In this document: positions 47,234-55,303 of the stretch, piece after piece
How positions within the stretch are numbered: the stretch's first letter is position 1
Layout of the letters: each line of letters begins with the position of its first letter
Assembly: GCF_014645735.1 (NCBI RefSeq)
Contig: NZ_BMMH01000002.1
Span: 806,001-870,000 of the forward strand
Length of the DNA: 64,000 nucleotides
Reading direction: 5' to 3'
DNA from: Nocardia jinanensis
GTDB lineage: Bacteria > Actinomycetota > Actinomycetes > Mycobacteriales > Mycobacteriaceae
The notes under the pieces: model-generated
Told to the model about the DNA's origin: nothing
What the model saw: only the letters and a program-made list of their open reading frames with translations
Databases searched by the model: none
Program-made: the position numbers and the translations under genes

Positions 47234-48154
47234 TCAGCCGATCGGCAGCGAGCTGAGGATCGGCAGGAAACCCCAGTCCATGATGCGTTCGGCGTCGCCT
47301 GCCGCTGCGGCCAAGTCGTCGGGTGAGCTGTTCAGGACCACGCCGATCAGCCGCTGTCCACCCCTGGAGGCCTCGAACAGCAGGCAGGTCCCGGCAGCGT
47401 CCGTGGATCCGGTCTTGATTCCCGTGGCGCCCGGATACTCGCGCAGTAGCCCGTTGGTGGTTTCCCAGACGTGTGCCCGGTTCGCCGGGCCGGCCGGCTG
47501 GTGATAGATCTGCGACCCGGCGATCTCCCGGAAAACCGGGTCGGCCATCGCGTGCCGGCCCAGCCGCACCAGTTCCGCGGGTGTGGAGTACGTGGAGAAA
47601 TCGTCGGGGGCCGGGAGGCCGCTGGGGTCGCTGAAATGGGTGTTCGGCATCCCCAGTCGCCGCGCGGTGGCGTTCATCCGGGCGAGGAAACCGTCTTGGC
47701 CGGGGCCGTAGGCCTCAGCGAGGGCGTAGGCGGCATCACAGCCCGAGGGAAGCATCATCGCGTACAGCAATTGACGCGCGGTGAGCACCTCACCGGGGGC
47801 CAGCCCGGCGGTACTTCCCCCGTAGGCCGCGGCATAGTCGACAGCCCGCCGGGGCACCGTGATCGGGCGGTCGAGATCACCCGATTCGAGCACGACCACT
47901 GCTGTCATGACCTTGGTGATACTGGCGATCGGGAGGCGGGTATCCGGCTGCCGGGACCATACGAAGATCCCGGTATTGGCCTCCGCCAGCGCCGCTGCCG
48001 GCGCCCGCACTCCGTCCGGTTGGAGACTCAGCGGAAATGGGAGCTGAGCCTGCGAGACGCCCGGGAACGGGGCGGCCGCGGCGGTGGGAGCGAATATGAC
48101 GAGTATTCCGGCGACAACCGCCAGCAGTACACGGACATAGGATCGCATCGGCAT
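47234..48154 (-). CDS. dacB: D-alanyl-D-alanine carboxypeptidase (peptidase S11)
   Basis: This 306-residue cell-wall enzyme trims the terminal D-Ala of peptidoglycan stems. The N-terminus is a signal peptide ([20 protein letters not shown], then AAAAPFPG). The S11 motifs are SITK (nucleophile Ser), SGC in [13 protein letters not shown], and KTG in [11 protein letters not shown]. The ATG at 48154 is preferred because the longer frame upstream adds residues before the signal peptide. No C-terminal amphipathic anchor is obvious. Confidence 0.92.
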   Translation of the reverse strand: MPMRSYVRVLLAVVAGILVIFAPTAAAAPFPGVSQAQLPFPLSLQPDGVRAPAAALAEANTGIFVWSRQPDTRLPIASITKVMTAVVVLESGDLDRPITVPRRAVDYAAAYGGSTAGLAPGEVLTARQLLYAMMLPSGCDAAYALAEAYGPGQDGFLARMNATARRLGMPNTHFSDPSGLPAPDDFSTYSTPAELVRLGRHAMADPVFREIAGSQIYHQPAGPANRAHVWETTNGLLREYPGATGIKTGSTDAAGTCLLFEASRGGQRLIGVVLNSSPDDLAAAAGDAERIMDWGFLPILSSLPIG

Positions 48155-48381
48155 ATTGTGTCGGCTGACCTGGTCGAACAGTGGGATTTCCGGCCCACCT
48201 GTCATCGCGCCGCGGTAGATCGTGACAGCCGCGTACGATCGAGCGGTGTCGATAGGGACACCTTCGTGTGGTTCCGCGCTGCCCGGCCTCGTCACGCGAG
48301 GACGATCTCCACACCTGCGCCGGACGGGCCCGGGTACAGAGGAAAGGCCGCCACCAGTGAGTGGCAGCCCTTGTGGAGCCG

Positions 48382-48759
48382 TCAGGCGTCCTGTCTGATC
48401 TCCGCGAAGCTCGCCCACTGGACTTCGGCGATATCGTTCGCCTCGTCGTTGAAGGTCGTATCGATCCACTCGATGATCTCGTCCTCCACTTTCCGCAGCA
48501 CGGACTCCGGTACATCGACCGGGGAGAGCATCTCGAGGGAGAAATAGGTGCGATCGCCCGGAGCCTGTCCGGGGTGCTCCTCGGCCCAGTCCAGGTGCAT
48601 CCGGTGATCGCCCCCGGCCTTGGGCGCCAGTTCTGTTCTCGCCTCGGCGAGCTCGGGAGATTTCGCCAGTTCGCCGACCGCGGCCGCACGGACGGATTCG
48701 GCTTGCGCGGGTGTGCAGTACAGCTGGACCACCAGATAGCTACTCACGCTACCGGCCAC
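48382..48759 (-). CDS. Conserved hypothetical protein (125 residues)
   Basis: This soluble protein starts MAGSVSSYLVVQLYCTPAQA and ends with WASFAEIRQDA. The acidic C-terminal helix (VLRKVEDEIIEWIDTTFNDEA) and the Tyr/Asp-rich centre suggest a folded alpha/beta protein, but I do not recognise a family. It lies on the same strand as the carboxypeptidase gene, 227 bases away. Two tandem dyad repeats lie about 200 bases upstream of its start. Confidence 0.68.
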   Translation of the reverse strand: MAGSVSSYLVVQLYCTPAQAESVRAAAVGELAKSPELAEARTELAPKAGGDHRMHLDWAEEHPGQAPGDRTYFSLEMLSPVDVPESVLRKVEDEIIEWIDTTFNDEANDIAEVQWASFAEIRQDA

Positions 48760-48956
48760 ATCCTCTCGGTTGATCGCATGGCGGGGCCGCTCGTAGCGAC
48801 TCCGCGATATCTACCGCTCGTTCCAGAGAACTGGTGAACTCGCGGCCACGGCAGCATATCCCGGCGTCGGCCCGGCGTCGGCACGAGTGGCCATCACACG
48901 AACGCCTGCGCGCTGGCACTCCCGACTCGGCTTCGCACTGCCGCAGCGGATTCGGC

Positions 48957-48992
48957 GTGACCACCGCGGTGAACCGTGACCACCGCGGTGAA
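48957..48992. repeat. Tandem dyad repeat in an intergenic region
   Basis: The 17-base unit GTGACCACCGCGGTGAA occurs at 48957-48973 and again at 48976-48992, with two bases between. Each unit contains the palindrome ACCGCGGT with flanks CACCGCGGTGA. The spacing of 19 bases puts the two centres nearly two helical turns apart. This suits cooperative binding of a regulator upstream of the 125-residue protein gene (minus strand), or may be coincidence. Confidence 0.5.
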
Positions 48993-49056
48993 TCGGCCCG
49001 GCGGCGAGCCAGCCGGGCATGCGGGCGGCCCACCGGCGCGGTCGGCTCCTCGACGC

Positions 49057-49242
49057 TCAGGTACGGCTGATCTCGACCATAGAGAAATCCGCTTTCGCCG
49101 CACCGCAATCCGGGCACGACCAGTCGTCGGGAATATCGTCCCATCGGGTGCCGGGCGCGATACCGTCCTCCGGCCAGCCCCGCTCTTCGTCGTATTCGAA
49201 ACCGCATTGCACGCACTGGAACAGCTTGTAATCGGTGGTCAT
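49057..49242 (-). CDS. rubB: Rubredoxin (RubB type)
   Basis: This 61-residue electron carrier has two CxxC pairs, [20 protein letters not shown] and [13 protein letters not shown], that bind one iron. It receives electrons from a rubredoxin reductase and passes them to AlkB. It is the second rubredoxin of the operon, four bases after the first. The reductase gene is not in the window. Confidence 0.94.
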   Translation of the reverse strand: MTTDYKLFQCVQCGFEYDEERGWPEDGIAPGTRWDDIPDDWSCPDCGAAKADFSMVEISRT

Positions 49243-49246
49243 ATCA

Positions 49247-49423
49247 CTATCCTTTCCTCGCCGTGATCGGTTCGAAGTCGAGTTTTTCGCGTACCCCGCA
49301 GTCGGGGCAGCACCAGTCGTCGGGAATCGCCGACCACGCGGTACCGGCGGGAAAGCCTTCGCGTGGCGCGCCGATGGTTTCGTCGTAGCGGTAGTCGCAG
49401 ACCGGGCAGAGGTAGGCGGCCAT
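49247..49423 (-). CDS. rubA: Rubredoxin (RubA type)
   Basis: This 58-residue rubredoxin has [20 protein letters not shown] and [12 protein letters not shown] with the four Cys ligands. The start codon at 49423 overlaps the alkB stop by one base (TGATG), so it is translated by coupling. Rubredoxins of this group usually transfer electrons directly to AlkB. The longer frame upstream is not needed. Confidence 0.94.
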   Translation of the reverse strand: MAAYLCPVCDYRYDETIGAPREGFPAGTAWSAIPDDWCCPDCGVREKLDFEPITARKG

Positions 49424-50646
49424 CAGCTCGCGACCCCGTATCGGGCCAGCACACGTTCCCGCTTGCCGGGCTGGATGTTCACGCGGGTGATATCGCCGCG
49501 GTAGTGGGCCAGCACGCGATGATCCATCACCCGGCGCCACAGCGGCGGAAAGTAGGCCAGGGTGATCATGGAGGCGTAGCCGCCGGGTAGTTCGGGTGCG
49601 CCGTCCATACTGCGCAGGGTCTGGTAGCGCCGGGTCGGATTGGCGTGATGATCACTGTGTCGCTGCAGGTGGTACAGGAAGATATTGGTGACGATATGGT
49701 CGGAATTCCAGCTGTGCTCCGGAGTGCAGCGTTCGTACCGGCCCGATTCCGTGCGCCGCCGCAGCAGGCCGTAGTGCTCGAGGTAGTTCACCGTTTCCAG
49801 CAGCGAGAATCCGTACACCGCCTGGATCAGCAGGAACGGCAGTACACCCGGGCCGAACACCACTGCCAGCGCACTCCACAGCACCACGGTCATGGCCCAG
49901 GCGTTGAGCACATCGTTGCGCGGAGTCCACGGACCGGAGTTCATCCGCCCCAGCCGTGTTCGTTCGAGCGTCCAGGCCGAACGGAGGCTCCCGAAAACGC
50001 TGCGCGGCAGAAAACTCCAGAAGGACTCCGCGAACCGGGCGCTGGCCGGATCCTCCGGCGTGGCGACCCGCACGTGATGGCCGCGATTGTGCTCGATGTA
50101 GAAGTGCCCGTAACCGGTCTGGGCCAGTGTGATCTTCGACAGCCACCGCTCGAGTTCGTCCTTCTTGTGGCCGAGTTCGTGGGCGGTGTTGATTCCGACA
50201 CCGCCCATGACGCCGATACTCAGCGCGACCCCGATCTTCGACCACAAGCCGAGCCCCCCGTCGATCCCCAGCCAGGACAGATCGGTCGCGGTCCACAGAT
50301 AGGCGGCAAACCCCAGACTGACCAGCTGGAACGGAATGAAGGCGTACACGCAGTAGCGGTAGTACCGGTCGTGTTCGAGCTGCCGCATCACCTCCTCCGG
50401 CGGGTTCTGCCCGTCCGGGCCGAAGAATCGGTCCAGGAGCGGAAGCAGCACATAGACCAGTAGCGGGCCGATCCACCACCACACCGGCGCCAGCTGATGC
50501 CAGCCGAGCCGGTGGCAGATCCACACCAGTGCCGCGGCCAGACCGAGCGCGGTCGGCGCCACCAGCCCGAACAACCACAGGTATCGCTTGCGGTCACGCC
50601 ACTGCGGCGTCACCGCATCGCGCGAACCCATTTCGGACGTCGTCAT
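49423..50646 (-). CDS. alkB: Alkane 1-monooxygenase
   Basis: This 407-residue membrane di-iron enzyme hydroxylates medium-chain n-alkanes at the terminal carbon. All histidine motifs are present: HELGHKK, EHNRGHHVRV, NYLEHYGL and LQRHSDHHANPTR, as are six or so membrane segments. The ATG at 50646 gives MTTSEMGSRDAV; an open frame upstream is not homologous. The gene heads the alkB-rubA-rubB operon, divergent from the TetR gene. This order, with TetR divergent instead of downstream, differs from the usual Rhodococcus alkB1 locus. Confidence 0.95.
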   Translation of the reverse strand: MTTSEMGSRDAVTPQWRDRKRYLWLFGLVAPTALGLAAALVWICHRLGWHQLAPVWWWIGPLLVYVLLPLLDRFFGPDGQNPPEEVMRQLEHDRYYRYCVYAFIPFQLVSLGFAAYLWTATDLSWLGIDGGLGLWSKIGVALSIGVMGGVGINTAHELGHKKDELERWLSKITLAQTGYGHFYIEHNRGHHVRVATPEDPASARFAESFWSFLPRSVFGSLRSAWTLERTRLGRMNSGPWTPRNDVLNAWAMTVVLWSALAVVFGPGVLPFLLIQAVYGFSLLETVNYLEHYGLLRRRTESGRYERCTPEHSWNSDHIVTNIFLYHLQRHSDHHANPTRRYQTLRSMDGAPELPGGYASMITLAYFPPLWRRVMDHRVLAHYRGDITRVNIQPGKRERVLARYGVAS

Positions 50647-50747
50647 CGTCGCCCTCCTCGTCTTTCCCACCGCGACGGCCGGTACGGGCGATCGCGTCAG
50701 CCGGTACCCCGGTCCACACCCCGAACGCGGCCGTTTACACTTTTCCA

Positions 50748-50774
50748 ATATGTGTATTCATTACAGACACATAT
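50748..50774. promoter_or_regulatory. Operator dyad overlapping the alkB promoter
   Basis: ATATGTGT (50748-50755) and ACACATAT (50767-50774) form an 8-base inverted repeat with an 11-base spacer. It covers the -10 element of the alkB promoter and part of its spacer, so a bound dimer would block RNA polymerase. The divergent TetR regulator is the obvious candidate. Confidence 0.72.
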
Positions 50775-50788
50775 GCGGAGATTGTCAA
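50760..50788 (-). promoter_or_regulatory. SigA-like promoter of alkB
   Basis: On the minus strand TTGACA (50788-50783) is followed after exactly 17 bases by TGTAAT (50765-50760). This is close to the vegetative consensus and oriented toward alkB, whose start is about 110 bases away. A fairly long leader RNA is expected. Confidence 0.78.
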
Positions 50789-50814
50789 TGATGGAGCATG
50801 TGAGCACCTGCTGT

Positions 50815-51432
50815 ATGGTGGTTGTCGTGGCTGAAGCGCCGAACTTCCAGAACGAGATGCGCCGCCTCCTGCGCGAGCGCGTGATCGACACCGCACGCCG
50901 ACTGGTCTGCACCGAGGGCTGGGGCGCGGTCAATATGTCGCGGGTGGCCAAGGAAGTCGGGGTGAGCCGTCCCGTGCTCTACAAGGAGATCGGCACCAAA
51001 CAGGATCTGGCCGGGGTCGTCATCGCGAGCGAACTAGAGACCTTCCTCGTGGGCGTCACCGAAACCGTCACCGCCGAGCCCGGCGACCTGCTCGCCGGTA
51101 TCACCGCCGCCGCCGAGTTCACCCTGCGCACTGCGGCCGACAACACTCTTCTCAAAGCCGTCCTGGCGGGCCGCTCCGGCGCCGACACCACACTGCTGCC
51201 CACCTTGATGACCGAACCCGAACCTGTCCTGGGCCGGGCCACGGCCGCGTTCACCGCCATTCTGCGCACCCGGTACGGTCTCGAATCGTTCAGCGCGCCC
51301 GAACTCGACACCCGGGTCGAAGCAGTGGTCCGACTCGTACTGAGCCATCTGTTCCAGCCCGCCGGGAGCATCGACCGCGCCGTCGCCCAGATAGCTCTCG
51401 TCGCCGCGCCCTTGTTCGTCCGCGAGCAGTAG
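50815..51432 (+). CDS. TetR-family regulator (AlkU-like)
   Basis: This 205-residue regulator has an N-terminal HTH (RERVIDTARRLVCTEGWGAV, then VAKEVGVSRPVLYKEIGTKQ) and a helical ligand-binding domain. ATGs at 50788 and 50815 and a GTG at 50827 are possible starts; 50815 is a compromise. It is divergent from alkB, and the operator dyad lies in the gap, so it most likely represses alkB until an alkane or derived acid binds. The role is inferred from position. Confidence 0.82.
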   Translation: MVVVVAEAPNFQNEMRRLLRERVIDTARRLVCTEGWGAVNMSRVAKEVGVSRPVLYKEIGTKQDLAGVVIASELETFLVGVTETVTAEPGDLLAGITAAAEFTLRTAADNTLLKAVLAGRSGADTTLLPTLMTEPEPVLGRATAAFTAILRTRYGLESFSAPELDTRVEAVVRLVLSHLFQPAGSIDRAVAQIALVAAPLFVREQ

Positions 51433-51469
51433 CGCGGGCCGGTTCGACCGGCAGCACCCGCGACGTGGA

Positions 51470-51592
51470 GGTGATCACCCCCGAGAACGCACGGATCGTT
51501 TTCACCGCGGCGAAGCCCTTCGATCCGGACAGTCAGGAGACGCGGAACCTCGAAGCCATCGGGATCACCCCACCGGACGCTACACCGTCTTG
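51470..51592 (+). other. Possible coding remnant after the TetR gene
   Basis: A plus-strand frame reads VEVITPENARIVFTAAKPFD, then PDSQETRNLEAIGITPPDAT and PS before a TGA, overlapping the convergent SDR gene end by 13 bases. The amino-acid composition looks coding and there is no frame above it that would make a full protein. I do not recognise a family. It may be the tail of a deleted gene. Confidence 0.3.
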
Positions 51593-52371
51593 ATCACGCC
51601 GCCGTCGGCCAGATAGTCGGCGCCGGTCAGATTTCCGGATCGCGCGGAGGCCAGGAAGGTGACCAGCGCCGCGGTTTCGCCCGGTTCGGTGAGCCGCCCG
51701 GTGGTGATTCCCATCCGGGTGGGGACCTGGTCGAGGAATTCGGCGAGGGTCGTACCGTGCTGGGCGGCAACATCGGCGGCGTAGCCGTCGGAGGCAGACC
51801 AGTTGCGCGTGCGGGTGGGTCCGGGCGAGACGGTGAGAGCACGCAGACCCTGTGCCCCGAACTCTTCGGCAAGCGCTTTGGTGAGATTGTTCAGCGCGGC
51901 TTTCGCGGTGCCGTAGTCGACGGGGTGATATGCGGCGCGAGCGCCGATCGAGGAGATATTGATGATCACGCCGCGCTGCCGGAGCAGGCTGGGCAGGGCG
52001 TGCCGGGTGACCCGGACGGTGCCGAACAGGTTGAGTTCGAAGGTGCGCTGCCAGGCATCGTCGGCGATATCGAGGAAACCGGCGGCATCGGCGCTGCCGG
52101 CGACGACGCCGCCGACATTGTTGACCAGGATGTCTATCTCGCCGAGTTGCTCGCGGGCCCGTTCGATCAGGACGGCGGCTCCGGCCGGAGTGGCCAGATC
52201 GGCGGTCACCGCGGTGGACAGGCCGTCGAGCGCACGGAGTTCCCGGGTGACGGTGCGCGCACCGGCGACGACCCGCACGCCTTCGGCGGTGAGAGCCCGG
52301 ACGATTTCCAGGCCGATTCCTTTGCTCGCTCCGGTGACGACCGCCGTCTTGCCGGTGAGTTGCAGATCCAT
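51580..52371 (-). CDS. SDR-family oxidoreductase
   Basis: This 263-residue short-chain dehydrogenase has the cofactor motif TGASKGIG, the NNVGG motif, and the catalytic Ser-Tyr-Lys (ISSIGARAAY then VDYGTAKAAL). Residues after the beta-1 strand do not resolve NAD from NADP. The ATG at 52371 gives MDLQLTGKTAVV; the frame is open far upstream but its translation is not SDR-like. It is 86 bases after the TetR gene on the same strand, with a likely TetR operator in the gap. Confidence 0.9.
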   Translation of the reverse strand: MDLQLTGKTAVVTGASKGIGLEIVRALTAEGVRVVAGARTVTRELRALDGLSTAVTADLATPAGAAVLIERAREQLGEIDILVNNVGGVVAGSADAAGFLDIADDAWQRTFELNLFGTVRVTRHALPSLLRQRGVIINISSIGARAAYHPVDYGTAKAALNNLTKALAEEFGAQGLRALTVSPGPTRTRNWSASDGYAADVAAQHGTTLAEFLDQVPTRMGITTGRLTEPGETAALVTFLASARSGNLTGADYLADGGVIKTV

Positions 52372-52391
52372 AAGGCACTCTTTTCTTGAAC

Positions 52392-52401
52392 TGTAGTTAC
52401 A
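52392..52401. promoter_or_regulatory. TetR operator candidate before the SDR gene
   Basis: TGTAGTTACA lies 21 bases upstream of the SDR start. The wider context CTGTAGTTACAAAATAAA matches the sequence before the TetR gene (CTGTACCTACAAGTCAAA) at 13 of 18 positions. The shared core on the other strand is TTGTA-N2-TACAG. Confidence 0.65.
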
Positions 52402-52457
52402 AAATAAACGCAGGGCATACTCTCGCCCATCGGCGGCTCGTAGCCTCCGGACGTGGG

Positions 52458-53033
52458 TTACAGCGCGCGCATGGCGGTGTCGACGAGCCCGGCGAGCCGG
52501 GCGGGCCGGGGGTCCGCCCGGGCGAGCACCCGCATGCCGTTGATGGTGGTGAGCAGGAAGTTCGCCGCGGTCACCGCATCGATATCGTCGCCGAACTCGC
52601 CGGCGCGCTGCCCTTCTTCGATGGCACCGCGGAAAGCGTCGTGCTGCCGGTCGAAGATGCGCCGGACCAGAAGACCGACCGCTTCGTCCGCACCCAGTTC
52701 GACGGCAGTGTTCGTGGCGAGGCAACCGCGACGTTCGGTATCGGAGCAGGCGGCGTCGAGCACCATGGTCAACGCGGCCCGCACCCGCTCGCGCGGTGAG
52801 CCGGGCCCGTCGAGCAGATCGATCAACCGCACCGTCTCCTGCGCCTGGTAGCGGCGCAGCGACCGCTCGAAGAGGTCGCGCTTGCCCGCGAAGGCGTTGT
52901 ACAGACTGCCGCGGCCGATACCGATCGCGTCCACCAGATCCTGCGGAGTGGTCCGGGCGTACCCCTTGCGCCAGAACACTTCCATCGCCTTGCCGACCGC
53001 TTCGTCGGGGTCGAAGTTCTTCGCGCGCGCCAC
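52458..53033 (-). CDS. TetR-family regulator of the SDR locus
   Basis: This 191-residue regulator has the opening RAKNFDPDEAVGKAMEVFWR, a recognition helix IGIGRGSLYNAFAGKRDLFE and a helical ligand domain. No ATG lies in a suitable place; the GTG at 53033 fits the conserved start. It precedes the SDR gene on the same strand and diverges from the MFS exporter gene. The same short dyad occurs before both itself and the SDR gene, which suggests autoregulation and control of the SDR gene. Confidence 0.88.
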   Translation of the reverse strand: MARAKNFDPDEAVGKAMEVFWRKGYARTTPQDLVDAIGIGRGSLYNAFAGKRDLFERSLRRYQAQETVRLIDLLDGPGSPRERVRAALTMVLDAACSDTERRGCLATNTAVELGADEAVGLLVRRIFDRQHDAFRGAIEEGQRAGEFGDDIDAVTAANFLLTTINGMRVLARADPRPARLAGLVDTAMRAL

Positions 53034-53053
53034 GCGATCGACGGTAGAGATTC

Positions 53054-53063
53054 TGTACCTACA
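53054..53063. promoter_or_regulatory. TetR operator candidate before its own gene
   Basis: TGTACCTACA lies 20 bases upstream of the TetR start. It matches the dyad before the SDR gene in its TGTA and TACA half sites and in the following AA and AAA. Two copies at the promoters of both genes make chance less likely. Confidence 0.65.
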
Positions 53064-53121
53064 AGTCAAATATCCGATCCGCCCGGACGGCACGGCGAGT
53101 TGCATTCCAACCGGTTTCTTC

Positions 53122-53141
53122 AACATTCCATATGGACTGTT
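53122..53141. promoter_or_regulatory. Operator palindrome before the DHA2 exporter gene
   Basis: AACA-T-TCCATATGGA-C-TGTT is a 20-base dyad with a single mismatched pair and a perfect 10-base centre. It ends 11 bases before the ATG of the exporter gene. Its sequence differs from the TGTA-N2-TACA sites, so the second TetR (54669-55235) is the more likely partner than the first. Confidence 0.68.
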
Positions 53142-53152
53142 AAAGTCGGGTG

Positions 53153-54700
53153 ATGACCGAAACTGTGGAAAGCGCGCCGAGCCGGGCGGGGCGCCGGGAA
53201 TGGGCGGCGCTGGCCGCGCTGGTCAGCGTCGTGTTGTTGCTCGCCATCGACGGGACCGTGCTCTATCTCGCGGTACCGTCGCTGACCGCCGATATCCGGC
53301 CGAGCGCGACGCAGCTGCTGTGGATCGGGGATATCTACGGGTTCGTGCTGGCCGGTCTGCTGATCACGATGGGCAATCTCGCCGACCGGATCGGGCGCAA
53401 ACGGCTGCTGCTGATCGGTGCCGGTGCGTTCGGTACCGCCTCGGTCCTCGCCGCGCTGGCGCCGAACGCCGAAACGCTCATCGCCGCGCGGGCGCTGCTC
53501 GGTGTGGCCGGCGCGACGTTGATGCCGTCGACGCTGTCCATCGTGCGCGCGATGTTCGCTGATCCGCGGCAGCGCACAACGGCCATCGCCGTATGGTCGG
53601 CCGGTGCCACCGCGGGAGCGGCCGCCGGGCCGCTGGTCGGCGGTGTACTGCTGGAGCACTTCTGGTGGGGCTCGGTATTCCTCATCAACGTGCCGGTCAT
53701 GGCCGTCGTACTGGTGGCGGGGGCCGTGCTTCTGCCGGAATCCCGGGGCAGTAGTACGTATCCGGTGGACTGGCTGTCCTCCCTGCTGTCGATCCTCGCC
53801 ATCGTGCCGCTGGTATACGCCGTGAAGCACTGGGCCGGAACAGGATTCGACTGGACGGTTCCGGGGACGGCACTGCTCGCAGCGGTCGGCGGCTGGTTGT
53901 TCCTGCGCAGACAGTCGCGCCTGGCGCTCCCGCTGGTGGACATCTCGCTGTTCCGGATGCCCGCGTTCAGCGGGGCCGTCGCCGCCACCACCCTGTCGAT
54001 CTTCGCGTTCCTGGGTCTGCTGTTCTTCTTCTCGCAGTATCTGCAACTCGTGCGCGGGTACGGTCCGCTGAAGGCCGGGGCGGCCGAACTGCCGACGACA
54101 CTGGCCGCGATGGCAGTCATCGCGGTGGTCGGTGTGCTCGTGGCCCGGCTCGGGGCCGGGCGGACGATCGGGGGCGCCTTGCTCGTGGCCGCCGTCGGAC
54201 TCGCCGGGATCGGGTGGACCACCGACTCGTCCGGATACTGGGGGCTCGGTATCGCGCTGACCGTGCTCGGTCTCGGCGTCGGCGTAGCCATGACGGTATC
54301 GACCGATGCCGTGGTCACCGCGGTCCCGAAGGAGCGCGCGGGCGCGGCGTCGTCCATCGCCGAGACCGCCTACGAAATGGGCGGCGCACTCGGTATCGCG
54401 GTGCTGGGCTCGATCCAACTGGCGCAATACCGCGCGAACCTGGATCTCGGCCCCCGCACCGATCCGGAGGTGGCCGCCGCGGTCGAGGACTCGCTGGCAC
54501 GTGCGGCGGGCGCGGCCGCCGATTCCGATATCTTCACCGGTGCGGCGCATGCCTTCACCACCGCCCTGCAGTCCACGTCGTATCTCGCGGCGGCCCTGCT
54601 CGTGGTCGCGGGCGTGCTGGCCTGGCGTGTCATCCCGTCGCACCGACCCACCGCGGACAAGGAGCACCATGAACCGGTCCGACAAGGGCCCCACCCGTGA
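53153..54700 (+). CDS. MFS exporter, EmrB/QacA (DHA2, 14-helix) type
   Basis: This 515-residue exporter has about 14 hydrophobic segments. The DHA2 motif A region is GNLADRIGRKRLLLIGAG, motif C is AGATAGAAAGPLVGG, and the C-terminal SIAETAYEMGGALGIAVLGS is typical of this class. The GTG-ATG pair at 53150/53153 leaves the ATG as the likely start. It overlaps the following TetR gene by 32 bases. Substrate unknown; drugs or small toxic metabolites are usual. Confidence 0.93.
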   Translation: MTETVESAPSRAGRREWAALAALVSVVLLLAIDGTVLYLAVPSLTADIRPSATQLLWIGDIYGFVLAGLLITMGNLADRIGRKRLLLIGAGAFGTASVLAALAPNAETLIAARALLGVAGATLMPSTLSIVRAMFADPRQRTTAIAVWSAGATAGAAAGPLVGGVLLEHFWWGSVFLINVPVMAVVLVAGAVLLPESRGSSTYPVDWLSSLLSILAIVPLVYAVKHWAGTGFDWTVPGTALLAAVGGWLFLRRQSRLALPLVDISLFRMPAFSGAVAATTLSIFAFLGLLFFFSQYLQLVRGYGPLKAGAAELPTTLAAMAVIAVVGVLVARLGAGRTIGGALLVAAVGLAGIGWTTDSSGYWGLGIALTVLGLGVGVAMTVSTDAVVTAVPKERAGAASSIAETAYEMGGALGIAVLGSIQLAQYRANLDLGPRTDPEVAAAVEDSLARAAGAAADSDIFTGAAHAFTTALQSTSYLAAALLVVAGVLAWRVIPSHRPTADKEHHEPVRQGPHP

Positions 54701-55235
54701 CAAGGAACGTACCCGGCTGGCCGTGCTGGAAGCCGCGGAACGGATGTTCGCCGAACGCGGCAGCCGCGTGAGCCTGACCGATATCGCCGCGGCCGCCGGA
54801 GTGACGAAAGGCGGTCTCATGCACCATTTCCCGAACCGGGACGCGCTGCTCACCGGGGTCACCGAACATTTGATCGCGAGAGTGTGGGCCGAGGTGCACG
54901 AGCAGATCGACCTGTCCGAGAACCATCCCGGAAAGTTCACCCGGGGGTATGTACGAGCCCTGACCAGCGGCAACGAGTCGGTCCTGCGCGCGTTCAGCCC
55001 GACCAACCTGATCGTGACCCTCGGTACGACCCCTGAACTGGAAGAACTCTTCACGCGCGACGCGAGCCGACTGGACGAAGCGTTCGCGGCCGACGGTCTC
55101 GCGCCCGCGACCACGCTGGTGATCCGCTTCGCGGCCGAGGGGCTGGCCACCGCGGTGACCGGCCCGTACCTCACCGCCGAACAACTCGTATCGGCGCGCG
55201 CGCAGCTGCTCGCCATGACCGAGACCGCGGGCTGA
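54669..55235 (+). CDS. TetR-family regulator of the DHA2 exporter
   Basis: This 188-residue regulator has an HTH (LAVLEAAERMFAERGSRVSL, then IAAAAGVTKGGLMHHFPNRD) and a helical ligand domain. The ATG at 54669 is inside the end of the exporter gene, so the two are co-translated. It probably represses the exporter operon through the palindrome at 53122-53141, which would give the common exporter-plus-repressor feedback unit. Confidence 0.9.
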   Translation: MNRSDKGPTRDKERTRLAVLEAAERMFAERGSRVSLTDIAAAAGVTKGGLMHHFPNRDALLTGVTEHLIARVWAEVHEQIDLSENHPGKFTRGYVRALTSGNESVLRAFSPTNLIVTLGTTPELEELFTRDASRLDEAFAADGLAPATTLVIRFAAEGLATAVTGPYLTAEQLVSARAQLLAMTETAG

Positions 55236-55303
55236 TTCCGTATCCGCTGCCCGCCCGGCGGACCGGACTCCTGCCGGAAGAACCGCTCCGTCCGGACTCG
55301 TGT

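Noticed and set aside
53120..55216. A minus-strand open frame of about 700 codons over the DHA2 exporter and its TetR
   Set aside because: The exporter and TetR motifs are clear on the plus strand. The antisense product is a low-complexity Arg/Gly/Gln sequence.
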